Positions 25,801 to 33,298 of a stretch of 64,000 nt of DNA are shown here, piece after piece; the first letter of the stretch is position 1; every line of letters starts with the position of its first letter. Source of the stretch: Pseudomonadota bacterium (GTDB lineage: Bacteria > Pseudomonadota > Alphaproteobacteria > Rhizobiales > Xanthobacteraceae). Position numbers and translations under genes: made by a program. The stretch lies in contig JAFEFL010000010.1 of NCBI GenBank assembly GCA_018240595.1, positions 42,877-106,876 on the forward strand, written 5' to 3'. The notes below the pieces were generated by a model. It was not told where the DNA came from and searched no databases. It saw only the letters and a program-made list of their open reading frames with translations.

Positions 25801-26614
25801 AGCGCGCTTCGGTGTAGAAGTGGGCGTCGGGCGTGCGCGTCTGCGGTACGTTGGAGCCCCACAGGATCAGGAAGCCGGAATTGTACCAGTCGGCGCTTTC
25901 CGGAACGTCGGTCTGCTCGCCCCAGGTCTGCGGCGAGGACGGCGGCAGGTCGCAGTACCAGTCGTAGAACGACATGCAGACGCCGCCGAGCAGCGACAGA
26001 TAGCGCGAGCCGGCGGCATAGGAGACCATCGACATCGCCGGGATCGGCGAGAAGCCGATGATGCGGTCGGGGCCGTGCTTCTTCGCGGTGTAGGCGTTGG
26101 CCGCGGCGATGATTTCGGTGACTTCATCCCAGGTGGCGCGGACGAAACCGCCCAAGCCGCGCTTCGACACGTAAGCCTCGCGCTTGGCCGGCTCCTCGAC
26201 GATCGAGGCCCAGGCCGCCACGGGCATGCGCACCGCCCGCGCTTCGCGCCACAGCTTCAGGAGGCGCGAGCGCACCAGCGGATACTTCACGCGGTTGCCC
26301 GAGTAGAGATACCAGGAGTAGCTGGCGCCGCGCGAGCAGCCGCGCGGCTCGTGGTTGGGCAGTTCCGGCCGCGTGCGCGGATAGTCGGTCTGCTGCGTCT
26401 CCCAGGTGACGATGCCGCCTTTGACGTAGATCTTCCACGAGCACGAGCCGGTGCAGTTGGCGCCGTGCGTCGAACGCACGATCTTGTCGTGCTGCCAGCG
26501 CTTCCGATAACCGTCTTCCCAGCGCCGGTCCTCGTGCGTGACGATGCCGTGGCCGTTGGCAAACGGTTCGTCATGACGTTTGAAGAAGGTCAGTCGATCG
26601 AGAAAGTGACTCAT
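22844..26614 (-). CDS. narG: Respiratory nitrate reductase alpha subunit (catalytic)
   Basis: Cytoplasm-facing molybdo-bis(MGD) enzyme reducing nitrate to nitrite; 1256 residues, a normal NarG length. The N-terminal FS0 cluster uses His plus cysteines in STHGANCTGSCSW. The Mo ligand aspartate is expected in ESADWYNSGF, followed by LWGSNVPQTRTPDAHF. No Tat leader of the periplasmic Nap type is seen. Together with NarH and NarI it forms the membrane-bound complex. The gene follows narK by 12 bases. Confidence 0.98.
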   Translation of the reverse strand: MSHFLDRLTFFKRHDEPFANGHGIVTHEDRRWEDGYRKRWQHDKIVRSTHGANCTGSCSWKIYVKGGIVTWETQQTDYPRTRPELPNHEPRGCSRGASYSWYLYSGNRVKYPLVRSRLLKLWREARAVRMPVAAWASIVEEPAKREAYVSKRGLGGFVRATWDEVTEIIAAANAYTAKKHGPDRIIGFSPIPAMSMVSYAAGSRYLSLLGGVCMSFYDWYCDLPPSSPQTWGEQTDVPESADWYNSGFLILWGSNVPQTRTPDAHFYTEARYRGAKSVVISPDYSEASKFADLWISVKQGTDAALAMAMGHVILREFHIDRQAKYFEDYVRQYTDMPMLVELVKQNGKLVPGRLLRASDFSGELGETNNPEWKTVAFDQASKSIVAPRGSVGFRWGEKGKWNLEEKKSDGAATKLQLSFAEDRDELADVDFPYFGNREHDHFAGTDHPSVLKRKVPAKLVALKDGEKLVATVYDLFVANYGLDRGFGGEHVAKSYDENVPYTPAWAEKITGVPRDQIITTAREFALNAEKTNGRSMVIIGAAMNHWYHCDMNYRGVINMLVMCGCVGQSGGGWSHYVGQEKLRPQSGWLPLAFGLDWGRPPRQQNSTSFFYAHTDQWRYETVGVEEILSPTAPAGPWDGALIDYNVRAERMGWLPSAPQLKQNPLEIAKKAAAAGLEPKDYVAKALKSGELQMSCEDPDHPDNWPRNMFVWRSNLLGSSGKGHEYFLKHLLGTTHGVQGKDLGETGHKKPKEVAWHDDAPKGKLDLLVTLDFRMSTTCVYSDIVLPTATWYEKNDLNTSDMHPFIHPLTSAVDPVWEAKSDWEIYKAIAKAFSRVAPEALGVEKDVVLTPIQHDSPGEIAQPFDVKDWKKGEIDPIPGKTMPAVTVVERDYPNVYKRFTALGPLMQKIGNGVKGMAWNTEHEVELLKRLNGEVTEEGATKGLARIDSDIDATEVILSLAPETNGEVAVKAWEALSKTTGLDHKHLAIPKEDEKIRFRDVVSQPRKIISAPTWSGLESEKVCYNAGYTNVHELIPWRTLSGRQQLYQDHLWMRAFGEALCVYRPPVDLKAVKPVIDTKPNGEKQIVLNFITPHQKWGIHSTYTDNLLMLTLSRGGPIVWISENDAKKVGIADNDWIEAYNANGALVARAVVSQRVKDGMCMMYHAQEKIVNVPGSEVTGQRGGIHNSVTRVVVKPTHMIGGYAQQAYGFNYYGTIGTNRDEFVIIRKMSKVDWLDKPTADQPEALSVAPNSRLEAAE

Positions 26615-26626
26615 CTTCCGTATTCC

Positions 26627-29368
26627 TTATTCGGCCGGTTGCGGGGCGACAGGCGGCAGCGAGCGGCCGTGCTCGACGTCGTAGAGCAGGGCGCCGCGGC
26701 GCGTGTAGAACCACCAGGTGATGATGAGGCAGGTGACGTAGAAGGCGAAGAAGCCCCACAGCGCGGCCTGCACACCGCCGGTCATCGCGATCGAGGTGCC
26801 GTAGGACTTCGGCACGAAGAATGCGCCGAAGGCCGCGATTGCCGAGGTGAAGCCGGTGATGGCCGCCGATTCCTTTTCCGCCTGACGCAACCGCGTGTCG
26901 CGGTCGGCGGTCGGCATCAGCCGATCCATCTCCTTGCGCATGATGTTGGGGATCATCTGGAAGGTCGAGGCATTGCCGACGCCGGCGGCGAAGAACAACA
27001 CCAGGAACATCGCGAAGAAGCCCCAGAACGCGTAAGGCTGGTCCTTGATGCCGAGGAAGTAGAGAACCCCAAGCACGCCGGCCATCATCAGCAGCCAGAC
27101 CCAGATCGTGACGCGGCCGCCGCCGAACTTGTCCGACACCCAGCCGGTGGCCGAGCGCGACAGCGCGCCGACCAGCGGTCCGAGGAAGACGAAAGGCAGG
27201 GCATCGACTGCCGGGAACTGCGTCTTGGCGAGCAGCGGGAAGCCGGCGGAGTAGCCGATGAACGAGCCGAAGGTGCCGGTGTAGAGCCAGCACATCAGCC
27301 AGTTGTGCTTGCGCTCGAAGATCACGGCCTGCTCGCTGAACGAGGCCTTGGCGGAGGCGATGTCGTTCATGCCGAACCAGGCGGCGAAAGCGCTGGCTGC
27401 GATGAACGGCACCCAGATGAAGCCGGCGTTTTGCAGCCAAAGCCTGGCCGTCGCGCTGACCGGCTGCGGATCGCCGCCGAGCCAGCCGAACACGCCGGCG
27501 GTGATGGCGATCGGCACGACGAACTGCACGACGCTGACGCCGAGATTGCCGAGGCCGGCATTGAGCGCCAATGCGTTGCCCTTCTCCGACCGCGGGAAGA
27601 AGAAGGAGATGTTGGCCATCGACGAGGCGAAGTTGCCGCCGCCGAGACCGCAGAGCAGCGCCAGGATGAGGAACACGACATAGGGTGTGCTCGGATTCTG
27701 CACCGCATAGCCGATGCCGACCGCCGGGATCATCAGCGACCAGGTCGCCACGGTGGTCCACAGACGGCCGCCGAAGATCGGCACCATGAAGGAGTAGAAG
27801 ATGCGCAGCGTCGCGCCGGAGATGCCGGGCAGCGCGGCGAGCCAGAACAGCTCATCGGTCGAGAACTTGAAGCCGACCGAGGGCAGCTTGGCCACCACCA
27901 CCGACCAAACCTGCCAGACCGCGAAGGACAACAGCAGCGCCGGGATCGAGAGCCACAGGTTGCGCCGGGCGATGGCGCGGCCGCTCTGCTCCCAGAAGGC
28001 TTTGTCTTCCGGACGCCAGTCGGTGAGAATCTTGCCGGAGAGGGCGCCGACATGCTCGGGCTTGTGGATCTCCTGCATCTCGGGGAGTTCGGGCAGCTTC
28101 TCGAGCGCCGCGCCGACCGCGCCGCGTTCCATCTGCCGGATGGCGAGATGCATCCAGATCAGCGCGCCGGTCACCAGGACGAAGAGCAGCATGAAGCAGC
28201 TCGTCCAGATGCCGGTGAGGTCGTTGAGCGCGCCGAAGGCGATCGGCAGCACGAAGCCGCCGAGGCCGCCGATCATGCCGACGAGGCCGCCGACCGAACC
28301 GACATTCTTCGGGTAGTAAACCGGGATGTGCTTGTAGACGGCGGCCTTGCCCAGCGCCATGAAGAAGCCGAGCACGAAGACCGTGACGATGAACGGCACG
28401 AGCCCCATTTCCATGTGGAACGAGACCGGGCCGCCGACGGTCCGCACGACATAATCCGTCGGCGGGTAGGACAGCACGAAGGTGCAGACGACGCTGACCA
28501 GGAAGGTCCAGTACATCACGCGGCGCGCGCCGTACCGGTCGGACAGGTGGCCGCCATAGACGCGGAAGATGCTGGCCGGCAGCGAGAACATCGCCGCCGC
28601 CATGCCCGCGGTCTTGATGTCGACGCCGTAGACGCTGATCAGATAGCGTGGCAGCCACAGCGACAGCGCGACGAAGGCGCCGAACACGAAGAAATAGTAG
28701 AGCGCGAAACGCCAGACCTGGATGTTCTTGAGCGGCGCGAGCTCGAGCCAGGCGCTGGTCGGCTTCTCGCCGCGGGCGCGGCGCGCGACCAGCACCGGAT
28801 CGTCCGTCGTGGTGAACCAGAACACGATCGCCATGACGGCGATGCCGACAGCCCAGACCTGCGCCGTGACCTGCCAGCCATAGGCGACGAGCACGAACGG
28901 CGCGGCGAACTTGGTGACCGCGGCGCCGACATTGCCGGCGCCGAAGATGCCGAGCGCGGTGCCTTGTTTTTCCGTCGGGTACCAGCGCGACACATAGGCG
29001 ATGCCGACCGCGAAGGAGCCGCCGGCAATGCCGACGCCGAGCGCGGCGACGAGCACCTGCGGATATGTGTGGGCGTAAGTCAGTAGCCATGTCGCGACCG
29101 CCGCGGCCAGCATGGTGACGGTGTAGACGACGCGGCCGCCGTACTGGTCGGTCCAGATGCCGAGCGCGAGGCGGATCAGCGAGCCGGTAAGGATCGGCGT
29201 GCCGACCAGCAGGCCAAACTCGGTCTCGTTGAGGTTGAGCTGCTGCTTTATCTGGACGCCGATGATGGCGAAGATGGTCCAGACGGCGAAGCACACCGTG
29301 AATGCGATGGTGGACATCCACAGCGCGCGGCCTTGGCCGGCGGTGGTCGTGGCGGCTTGCGATGTCAT
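26627..29368 (-). CDS. narK: Fused nitrate/nitrite transporter NarK1-NarK2
   Basis: Inner membrane MFS protein of 913 residues with two complete 12-segment transporters in one chain. The first half (to about residue 430) is the NarK1 type, thought to be a nitrate/proton symporter. The second half (from about 470) is the NarK2 type, a nitrate/nitrite antiporter. Glycine-rich nitrate signatures occur in both halves (GIAGGSFAVGIAYVSRWYP; LLCGLGGGNFASSMANISFF). The same fusion is known in Paracoccus. It is the first gene of the nar operon, with an FNR-type box about 60 bases upstream. Confidence 0.95.
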   Translation of the reverse strand: MTSQAATTTAGQGRALWMSTIAFTVCFAVWTIFAIIGVQIKQQLNLNETEFGLLVGTPILTGSLIRLALGIWTDQYGGRVVYTVTMLAAAVATWLLTYAHTYPQVLVAALGVGIAGGSFAVGIAYVSRWYPTEKQGTALGIFGAGNVGAAVTKFAAPFVLVAYGWQVTAQVWAVGIAVMAIVFWFTTTDDPVLVARRARGEKPTSAWLELAPLKNIQVWRFALYYFFVFGAFVALSLWLPRYLISVYGVDIKTAGMAAAMFSLPASIFRVYGGHLSDRYGARRVMYWTFLVSVVCTFVLSYPPTDYVVRTVGGPVSFHMEMGLVPFIVTVFVLGFFMALGKAAVYKHIPVYYPKNVGSVGGLVGMIGGLGGFVLPIAFGALNDLTGIWTSCFMLLFVLVTGALIWMHLAIRQMERGAVGAALEKLPELPEMQEIHKPEHVGALSGKILTDWRPEDKAFWEQSGRAIARRNLWLSIPALLLSFAVWQVWSVVVAKLPSVGFKFSTDELFWLAALPGISGATLRIFYSFMVPIFGGRLWTTVATWSLMIPAVGIGYAVQNPSTPYVVFLILALLCGLGGGNFASSMANISFFFPRSEKGNALALNAGLGNLGVSVVQFVVPIAITAGVFGWLGGDPQPVSATARLWLQNAGFIWVPFIAASAFAAWFGMNDIASAKASFSEQAVIFERKHNWLMCWLYTGTFGSFIGYSAGFPLLAKTQFPAVDALPFVFLGPLVGALSRSATGWVSDKFGGGRVTIWVWLLMMAGVLGVLYFLGIKDQPYAFWGFFAMFLVLFFAAGVGNASTFQMIPNIMRKEMDRLMPTADRDTRLRQAEKESAAITGFTSAIAAFGAFFVPKSYGTSIAMTGGVQAALWGFFAFYVTCLIITWWFYTRRGALLYDVEHGRSLPPVAPQPAE

Positions 29369-29428
29369 GGTGAGCCCCGTCGTGAAAATCGATGGGGCGA
29401 GGAAGCCGTATTTTACCCGTGTCTTCTT

Positions 29429-29442
29429 TGAGCTTGATCAAC
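29429..29442 (-). promoter_or_regulatory. FNR-type box upstream of narK
   Basis: TTGAGCTTGATCAA matches TTGAT-N4-ATCAA with one mismatch. If the centre (29435.5) is at -41.5, transcription would begin near 29394, 26 bases before the narK ATG, as for a class II activated promoter. Confidence 0.65.
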
Positions 29443-29518
29443 TCGACTTGAAAACGGACTGATTTATATAGTCTTGACGCAAGCAAACCTTACGATTGAT
29501 TTGTATAGTGCTATGACT

Positions 29519-29532
29519 TGATATGCATCAAG
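29519..29532. promoter_or_regulatory. Perfect FNR-type box between narK and the Crp/Fnr regulator
   Basis: TTGATATGCATCAA is an exact TTGAT-N4-ATCAA; with flanking C and G it is a 16-base perfect palindrome (29518-29533). At -41.5 for the rightward gene the start would be near 29567, 36 bases before the regulator ATG. It could also act on narK from a distance. Confidence 0.8.
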
Positions 29533-29602
29533 TGTGTTTGCATTGTAGTTTTGCTTGTCGGTGCGTTTGCTTTGACGCACGGCATGCGATCCGGAGATCA
29601 AG

Positions 29603-30295
29603 ATGTCAGTTCGCCTCGCCGAGACGCCGCTGATCCGCTCCTTGCCGTTGTTCAAGGAGATGTCGGAGCAGAGCTTCACCGACATGATGGATCTGTCGAT
29701 GCTGCAGCGCTTTCCGGCGCGCGCCGACATCATCCGCGAAGGCGAGATGCCGGATTTCCTGCACATCGTGGTCGAAGGCGCCATCGATCTGTTCGCGACC
29801 CGCGACGGCGAGGAATCGACCATCGACATTCTCTATCCGGTGTCGACCTTCATTCTTGCAGCGGTCATTCGCGACGAGCCTTATCTGAAGTCAGCGCGTA
29901 CGCTGGTGCCGTCGCAGATCCTCATGGTGCCATCGCAGGTCGTGCGCGACACCTTCAATCGCGATGCGGCATTTGCGCGCGGTATCGTCGCCGAGCTCGC
30001 CGCCCGCTATCGCAGCGTCACGCGCGTTCTAAAGAACGACCGCATGCTCACCTCGACCGAGCGGCTCGCAAACTGGATCCTGAACTCGGCCCGGCGGCTC
30101 AAGAGCGACGAATTCGAATTGCCGCTGGAGAAGCGCAAGCTTGCGTCCTACCTTGGCATGACGCCGGAAAGCTATTCGCGCGGCATGAGCGCCCTCGAGC
30201 AGCACGGCGTCCACAGCCATGGCGCGACAATCAAGGTTACGGACGTGGCGCAGCTAAAGGAATTCGCGCGGCCGGCGCTCAGCGACGACGCTTGA
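29603..30295 (+). CDS. Crp/Fnr-family regulator without cysteines (NarR-like)
   Basis: 230 residues with an N-terminal cyclic-nucleotide-binding-like sensor domain (EGEMPDFLHIVVEGAIDLFA), a dimerisation helix and a C-terminal winged helix. The recognition helix PESYSRGMSAL carries Glu189, Ser192 and Arg193, the E-x2-SR set that reads TTGAT half sites. There is no cysteine at all, so it cannot carry the oxygen-sensing [4Fe-4S] of FNR. Paracoccus NarR, a cysteine-less nitrate/nitrite-responsive member next to narK, is the best analogue. A DNR/NnrR-type NO sensor is the alternative, especially with nnrS next door. Good ribosome site CCGGAG before the ATG. Confidence 0.85.
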   Translation: MSVRLAETPLIRSLPLFKEMSEQSFTDMMDLSMLQRFPARADIIREGEMPDFLHIVVEGAIDLFATRDGEESTIDILYPVSTFILAAVIRDEPYLKSARTLVPSQILMVPSQVVRDTFNRDAAFARGIVAELAARYRSVTRVLKNDRMLTSTERLANWILNSARRLKSDEFELPLEKRKLASYLGMTPESYSRGMSALEQHGVHSHGATIKVTDVAQLKEFARPALSDDA

Positions 30296-30324
30296 TCGCG
30301 GGGCAGGGCGGCTGCGAACGTTGC

Positions 30325-30357
30325 CTGATCGAGCTCAAGCTGCCTGATCTAGATCAA
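30325..30357 (+). promoter_or_regulatory. Tandem FNR-type boxes upstream of nnrS
   Basis: CTGATCTAGATCAA at 30344-30357 differs from TTGAT-N4-ATCAA by one base. Its centre would put a -41.5-spaced start near 30392, 22 bases before nnrS. A weaker copy CTGATCGAGCTCAA lies at 30325-30338, exactly 19 bases upstream, within a near-direct repeat. Confidence 0.6.
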
Positions 30358-30413
30358 TATGTCGCGCGCGAGACCGGCGTCACTCTTCCTGGCCATTTGC
30401 CGGGACAACAGAC

Positions 30414-31610
30414 ATGACCAATGCCGCGCTCGATCGCCGCCGCCACTATGCCGGTCCGGCGCTCTTTTCTTACGGCTTCCGCATCTTCTTTCTGAGCGCC
30501 GCGGTTTGGGCGGCCGCCGGCGTTCTGCTCTGGCTGCCGGTCTATCTGGGGCTGCTGCCGTTCGCGACGGCGTTCTCGGCGCTTGATTGGCATATCCATG
30601 AGATGATCTTCGGCTACGCCGCCGCCGCCATCGCGGGGTTTCTGCTTACGGCAATTCCCAACTGGACCGGGCGCCTGCCGGTCAATGGCCTGCCGCTGGC
30701 GGCGCTGGCCTTGCTCTGGCTCGCCGGCCGCGTCGCCATGCTGGCTTCGGCAAATCTCGGTGCGGCGCTGACGGCGGCGATCGATGTCGCCTTTCTCGCC
30801 GCGCTCGCTTTCGTCTGCGGCCGCGAGATCGTCGCCGGCAAGAACTGGCGCAATCTGCGGGTTCTCGGCGTCGTCAGCGTTCTGCTGGCGTCGAACGTCC
30901 TCTTTCACGTCGAGTGCGCTTTGCGCAGCGGCGGAACCTATAGCGTCCGCCTGGCGCTGGCGACCGTGGTCGTGCTGATTGCTCTGGTCGGCGGCCGCAT
31001 CGTGCCGAGCTTCACCAACAACTGGCTGACGCGGAACAACCCCGGCCGTTTGCCCAAACCGTTCTCGCGCTACGACGCTGTGACGCTGGCGCTGTCCGTC
31101 ACGTCGCTGGCGGGGTGGGTCGTTGCCCCGGCCGCCGCACTGACCGGGTGGACCATGTTACTTGTCGGGGTGATGCAGACTGTTCGTCTGGCGCGCTGGG
31201 TCGGCTATCGCACGACAGCGGACCGGCTGGTGCTCGTCCTGCACGTCGCCTATGCCTTCGTGCCGCTCGGTTTCCTGCTGAACGGCCTTTCGGTCGTCGC
31301 CGCGCTGCCGCCAAGCGCCGGCATTCACGCCTGGGCGGCAGGGGCCATTGGCCTAATGACGCTCGCCGTGATGACGCGAGCGTCGCTTGGCCACACCGGT
31401 CACGCCTTGCATGCCGGACCTGCGACGCAAGCGATCTACGCGCTGGTGTTCACCGGGGCGGTGCTGCGTGTCGTGGCGGCTTTGTCCGGCAATCTTTTGC
31501 TGCTCGAAGGCGCCGGCGCCTTATGGATCGGTGGATTCATTTTGTTCGCCGCCGCCTATGGCCCGATGCTCGCGCGCCAGCGCCCGGCCTGGGCCGAAGC
31601 CCGCTGCTGA
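30414..31610 (+). CDS. nnrS: NnrS family haem-copper membrane protein
   Basis: 398 residues, about 12 membrane segments. NnrS proteins protect cells against nitrosative stress during nitrate/nitrite respiration, and bind haem and copper. Family features seen: LFSYGFRIFFL near the start, DWHIHEMIFGYAAAAIAGFL (two histidines), GGRIVPSFTNNWL, and MTRASLGHTGH near the end. The position beside nar genes and an FNR-type box fits. Regulation by the adjacent Crp/Fnr protein is likely. Confidence 0.92.
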   Translation: MTNAALDRRRHYAGPALFSYGFRIFFLSAAVWAAAGVLLWLPVYLGLLPFATAFSALDWHIHEMIFGYAAAAIAGFLLTAIPNWTGRLPVNGLPLAALALLWLAGRVAMLASANLGAALTAAIDVAFLAALAFVCGREIVAGKNWRNLRVLGVVSVLLASNVLFHVECALRSGGTYSVRLALATVVVLIALVGGRIVPSFTNNWLTRNNPGRLPKPFSRYDAVTLALSVTSLAGWVVAPAAALTGWTMLLVGVMQTVRLARWVGYRTTADRLVLVLHVAYAFVPLGFLLNGLSVVAALPPSAGIHAWAAGAIGLMTLAVMTRASLGHTGHALHAGPATQAIYALVFTGAVLRVVAALSGNLLLLEGAGALWIGGFILFAAAYGPMLARQRPAWAEARC

Positions 31611-31724
31611 TCCCGGCGGCGGCGTAGCTTCCCGCAGTACTTCGACCGTCCCGGCAAATCCGCCGCTTGCCCGCGCGCGCCAGCGGCATGTTGATGGCGG
31701 CCGCAATCGCGGTGTCGCGGCGCA

Positions 31725-31760
31725 TTTGCCATTGGCAAAGGCTATCTCATATTATAGAAA
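31725..31760 (+). promoter_or_regulatory. Upstream dyads of the aldehyde dehydrogenase operon, including IclR-box candidate A
   Basis: TTTGCCATTGGCAAA (31725-31739) is an odd-centred palindrome. TCTCATATTATAGAAA (31745-31760) is copy A of a motif repeated upstream of the other units of this cluster. The ALDH start is 44 bases further on. Confidence 0.55.
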
Positions 31761-31803
31761 CGCCTGCCTGATGATGAAATCCGGCGAGCCCTGGGGTCGA
31801 TCC

Positions 31804-33255
31804 ATGCCGTCGAGTGCCGCAAAATCCGCGTCCGATCAATCGCCCGTGATCCCCATGCTGATCAATGGGGAATGGGTCGCGCCGTCGCGCGTCTATGATG
31901 TCGTGGATCCGTATCGCGGTGAAGTGGTCTGGCAGGCGCCGAACACGACAGCGGCCGAGCTGGAAAAGGCTATTTCCTCGGCCGTTGCGGCGAAAAAGAT
32001 CATCGCGGCGATGCCCGGCTACGAGCGGGCGGCGATCCTGCGGCGCGTCGGCGCGCTGCTCGCCGAGCGCACCGCGCATATCGCCGAGGTGATGGCGCGC
32101 GAGACCGGCAAGGCCCTGCGCGATGCCAATGGCGAAGTCGCGCGGTCGCAGGACACCATCGATCTCTCGGCGGAGGAGGCGATCCGCATCGAAGGCGCGC
32201 ACGTGCCGCTCGACGGCTCGCAAATGGGCGCCGGCAAGATCGCGATGATGCTGCGTTTTCCGGTTGGCGTCGTCGCCGGCATCACCCCGTTCAACGCGCC
32301 GTTCAATTTGGCCTGCCACAAGGTGGCCCCGGCGATCGCCGCCGGCAATTCGATCGTGCTCAAGGCTTCGCCGCAAGCGCCGATGGTGGTGCACGAACTG
32401 GCGAAAATGTTCGTCGATGCCGGCTGCCCGAAAGGTGCGGTGAACGTCGTTTACGGCGCCGAAGCGGGGCCCGCTCTGGTGCGCGATCCGCGCATCGATT
32501 TCGTCACCTTCACCGGGTCATCGCGCGTCGGTGCCGACATCAAGGCGGGCTCCGGCCTGCGCCGAGTCGCGCTCGAACTCGGCGGCAACGGCCCGACCAT
32601 CATCGCCGCCGACGCCGATATCGCCCAGGCGGCGCCGATCTGCGCCCGCAGCTCGATGCGGCTGGCAGGGCAGAGCTGCATCTCGGTGCAGACCGTCCAC
32701 GTCCACCGCTCGCTCTACGAGCCGTTCCTCGCGGCGCTGGTCGCCGGTGTCAAAGCGCTCAAGCTCGGCGATCCGCTCGATCAGTCGACCGACGTCGGCA
32801 CACTGATCGACGAGAACGCCGCCCGCCGCGTCGAAAGCTGGGTCGCCGAAGCGGCGAACCAGGGCGCCAAAATCATGACCGGCGGCAAGCGCCATGGCGC
32901 GGCCTTCGAGCCGACCGTGCTCGCCAACGTCAACGCCACCATGAAGGTGGTGTGCGACGAGGTGTTCGGCCCGGTGGTCAGCGTGATGCCGTTCGACAAC
33001 CTCGACGACGTCCTGACCATGATCAGCGACAGCAATTTCGGCCTGCAATGCGGGCTTTTCACGCGTTCGATCGAGACCGCGATCACGACCATCCGGTCGC
33101 TGCGCACGGGCGGCGTCATCGTCAATGGCCCATCGACTTGGCGCACCGATCAGCTACCCTATGGCGGCATCAAGGACAGCGGCATTGGCCGCGAAGGTCC
33201 GCGCTACGCCATCCGCGAAATGACCGACGAACGCCTCGTCGTGTTCAATATGTAG
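31804..33255 (+). CDS. NAD(P)-dependent aldehyde dehydrogenase
   Basis: Oxidises an aldehyde to the acid in the cytoplasm. 483 residues from MPSSAAKSAS; in-frame ATGs at 31771/31774 would add 10-11 residues. Seen: the cofactor region GVVAGITPFNAPFNL, the catalytic glutamate in VALELGGNGP (about residue 260), the nucleophile Cys in LAGQSCISVQ (about 294) and EVFGPVVSVMPF near the end. The profile is nearest the lactaldehyde/succinate-semialdehyde/phosphonoacetaldehyde group. It is first in a unit with a ThDP enzyme and TcuAB-like proteins, so it may oxidise the aldehyde that a decarboxylase makes. Confidence 0.9.
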   Translation: MPSSAAKSASDQSPVIPMLINGEWVAPSRVYDVVDPYRGEVVWQAPNTTAAELEKAISSAVAAKKIIAAMPGYERAAILRRVGALLAERTAHIAEVMARETGKALRDANGEVARSQDTIDLSAEEAIRIEGAHVPLDGSQMGAGKIAMMLRFPVGVVAGITPFNAPFNLACHKVAPAIAAGNSIVLKASPQAPMVVHELAKMFVDAGCPKGAVNVVYGAEAGPALVRDPRIDFVTFTGSSRVGADIKAGSGLRRVALELGGNGPTIIAADADIAQAAPICARSSMRLAGQSCISVQTVHVHRSLYEPFLAALVAGVKALKLGDPLDQSTDVGTLIDENAARRVESWVAEAANQGAKIMTGGKRHGAAFEPTVLANVNATMKVVCDEVFGPVVSVMPFDNLDDVLTMISDSNFGLQCGLFTRSIETAITTIRSLRTGGVIVNGPSTWRTDQLPYGGIKDSGIGREGPRYAIREMTDERLVVFNM

Positions 33256-33298
33256 CGTTCGCGCCGCTACCGAGAAAATTCTGGGAGAAGATGCTCTG

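Noticed and set aside
24890..29086. Plus-strand open frame of 1398 codons opposite narG and narK
   Set aside because: Antisense shadow of conserved nitrate reductase and transporter genes; repetitive Arg/Glu/Asp/His composition.
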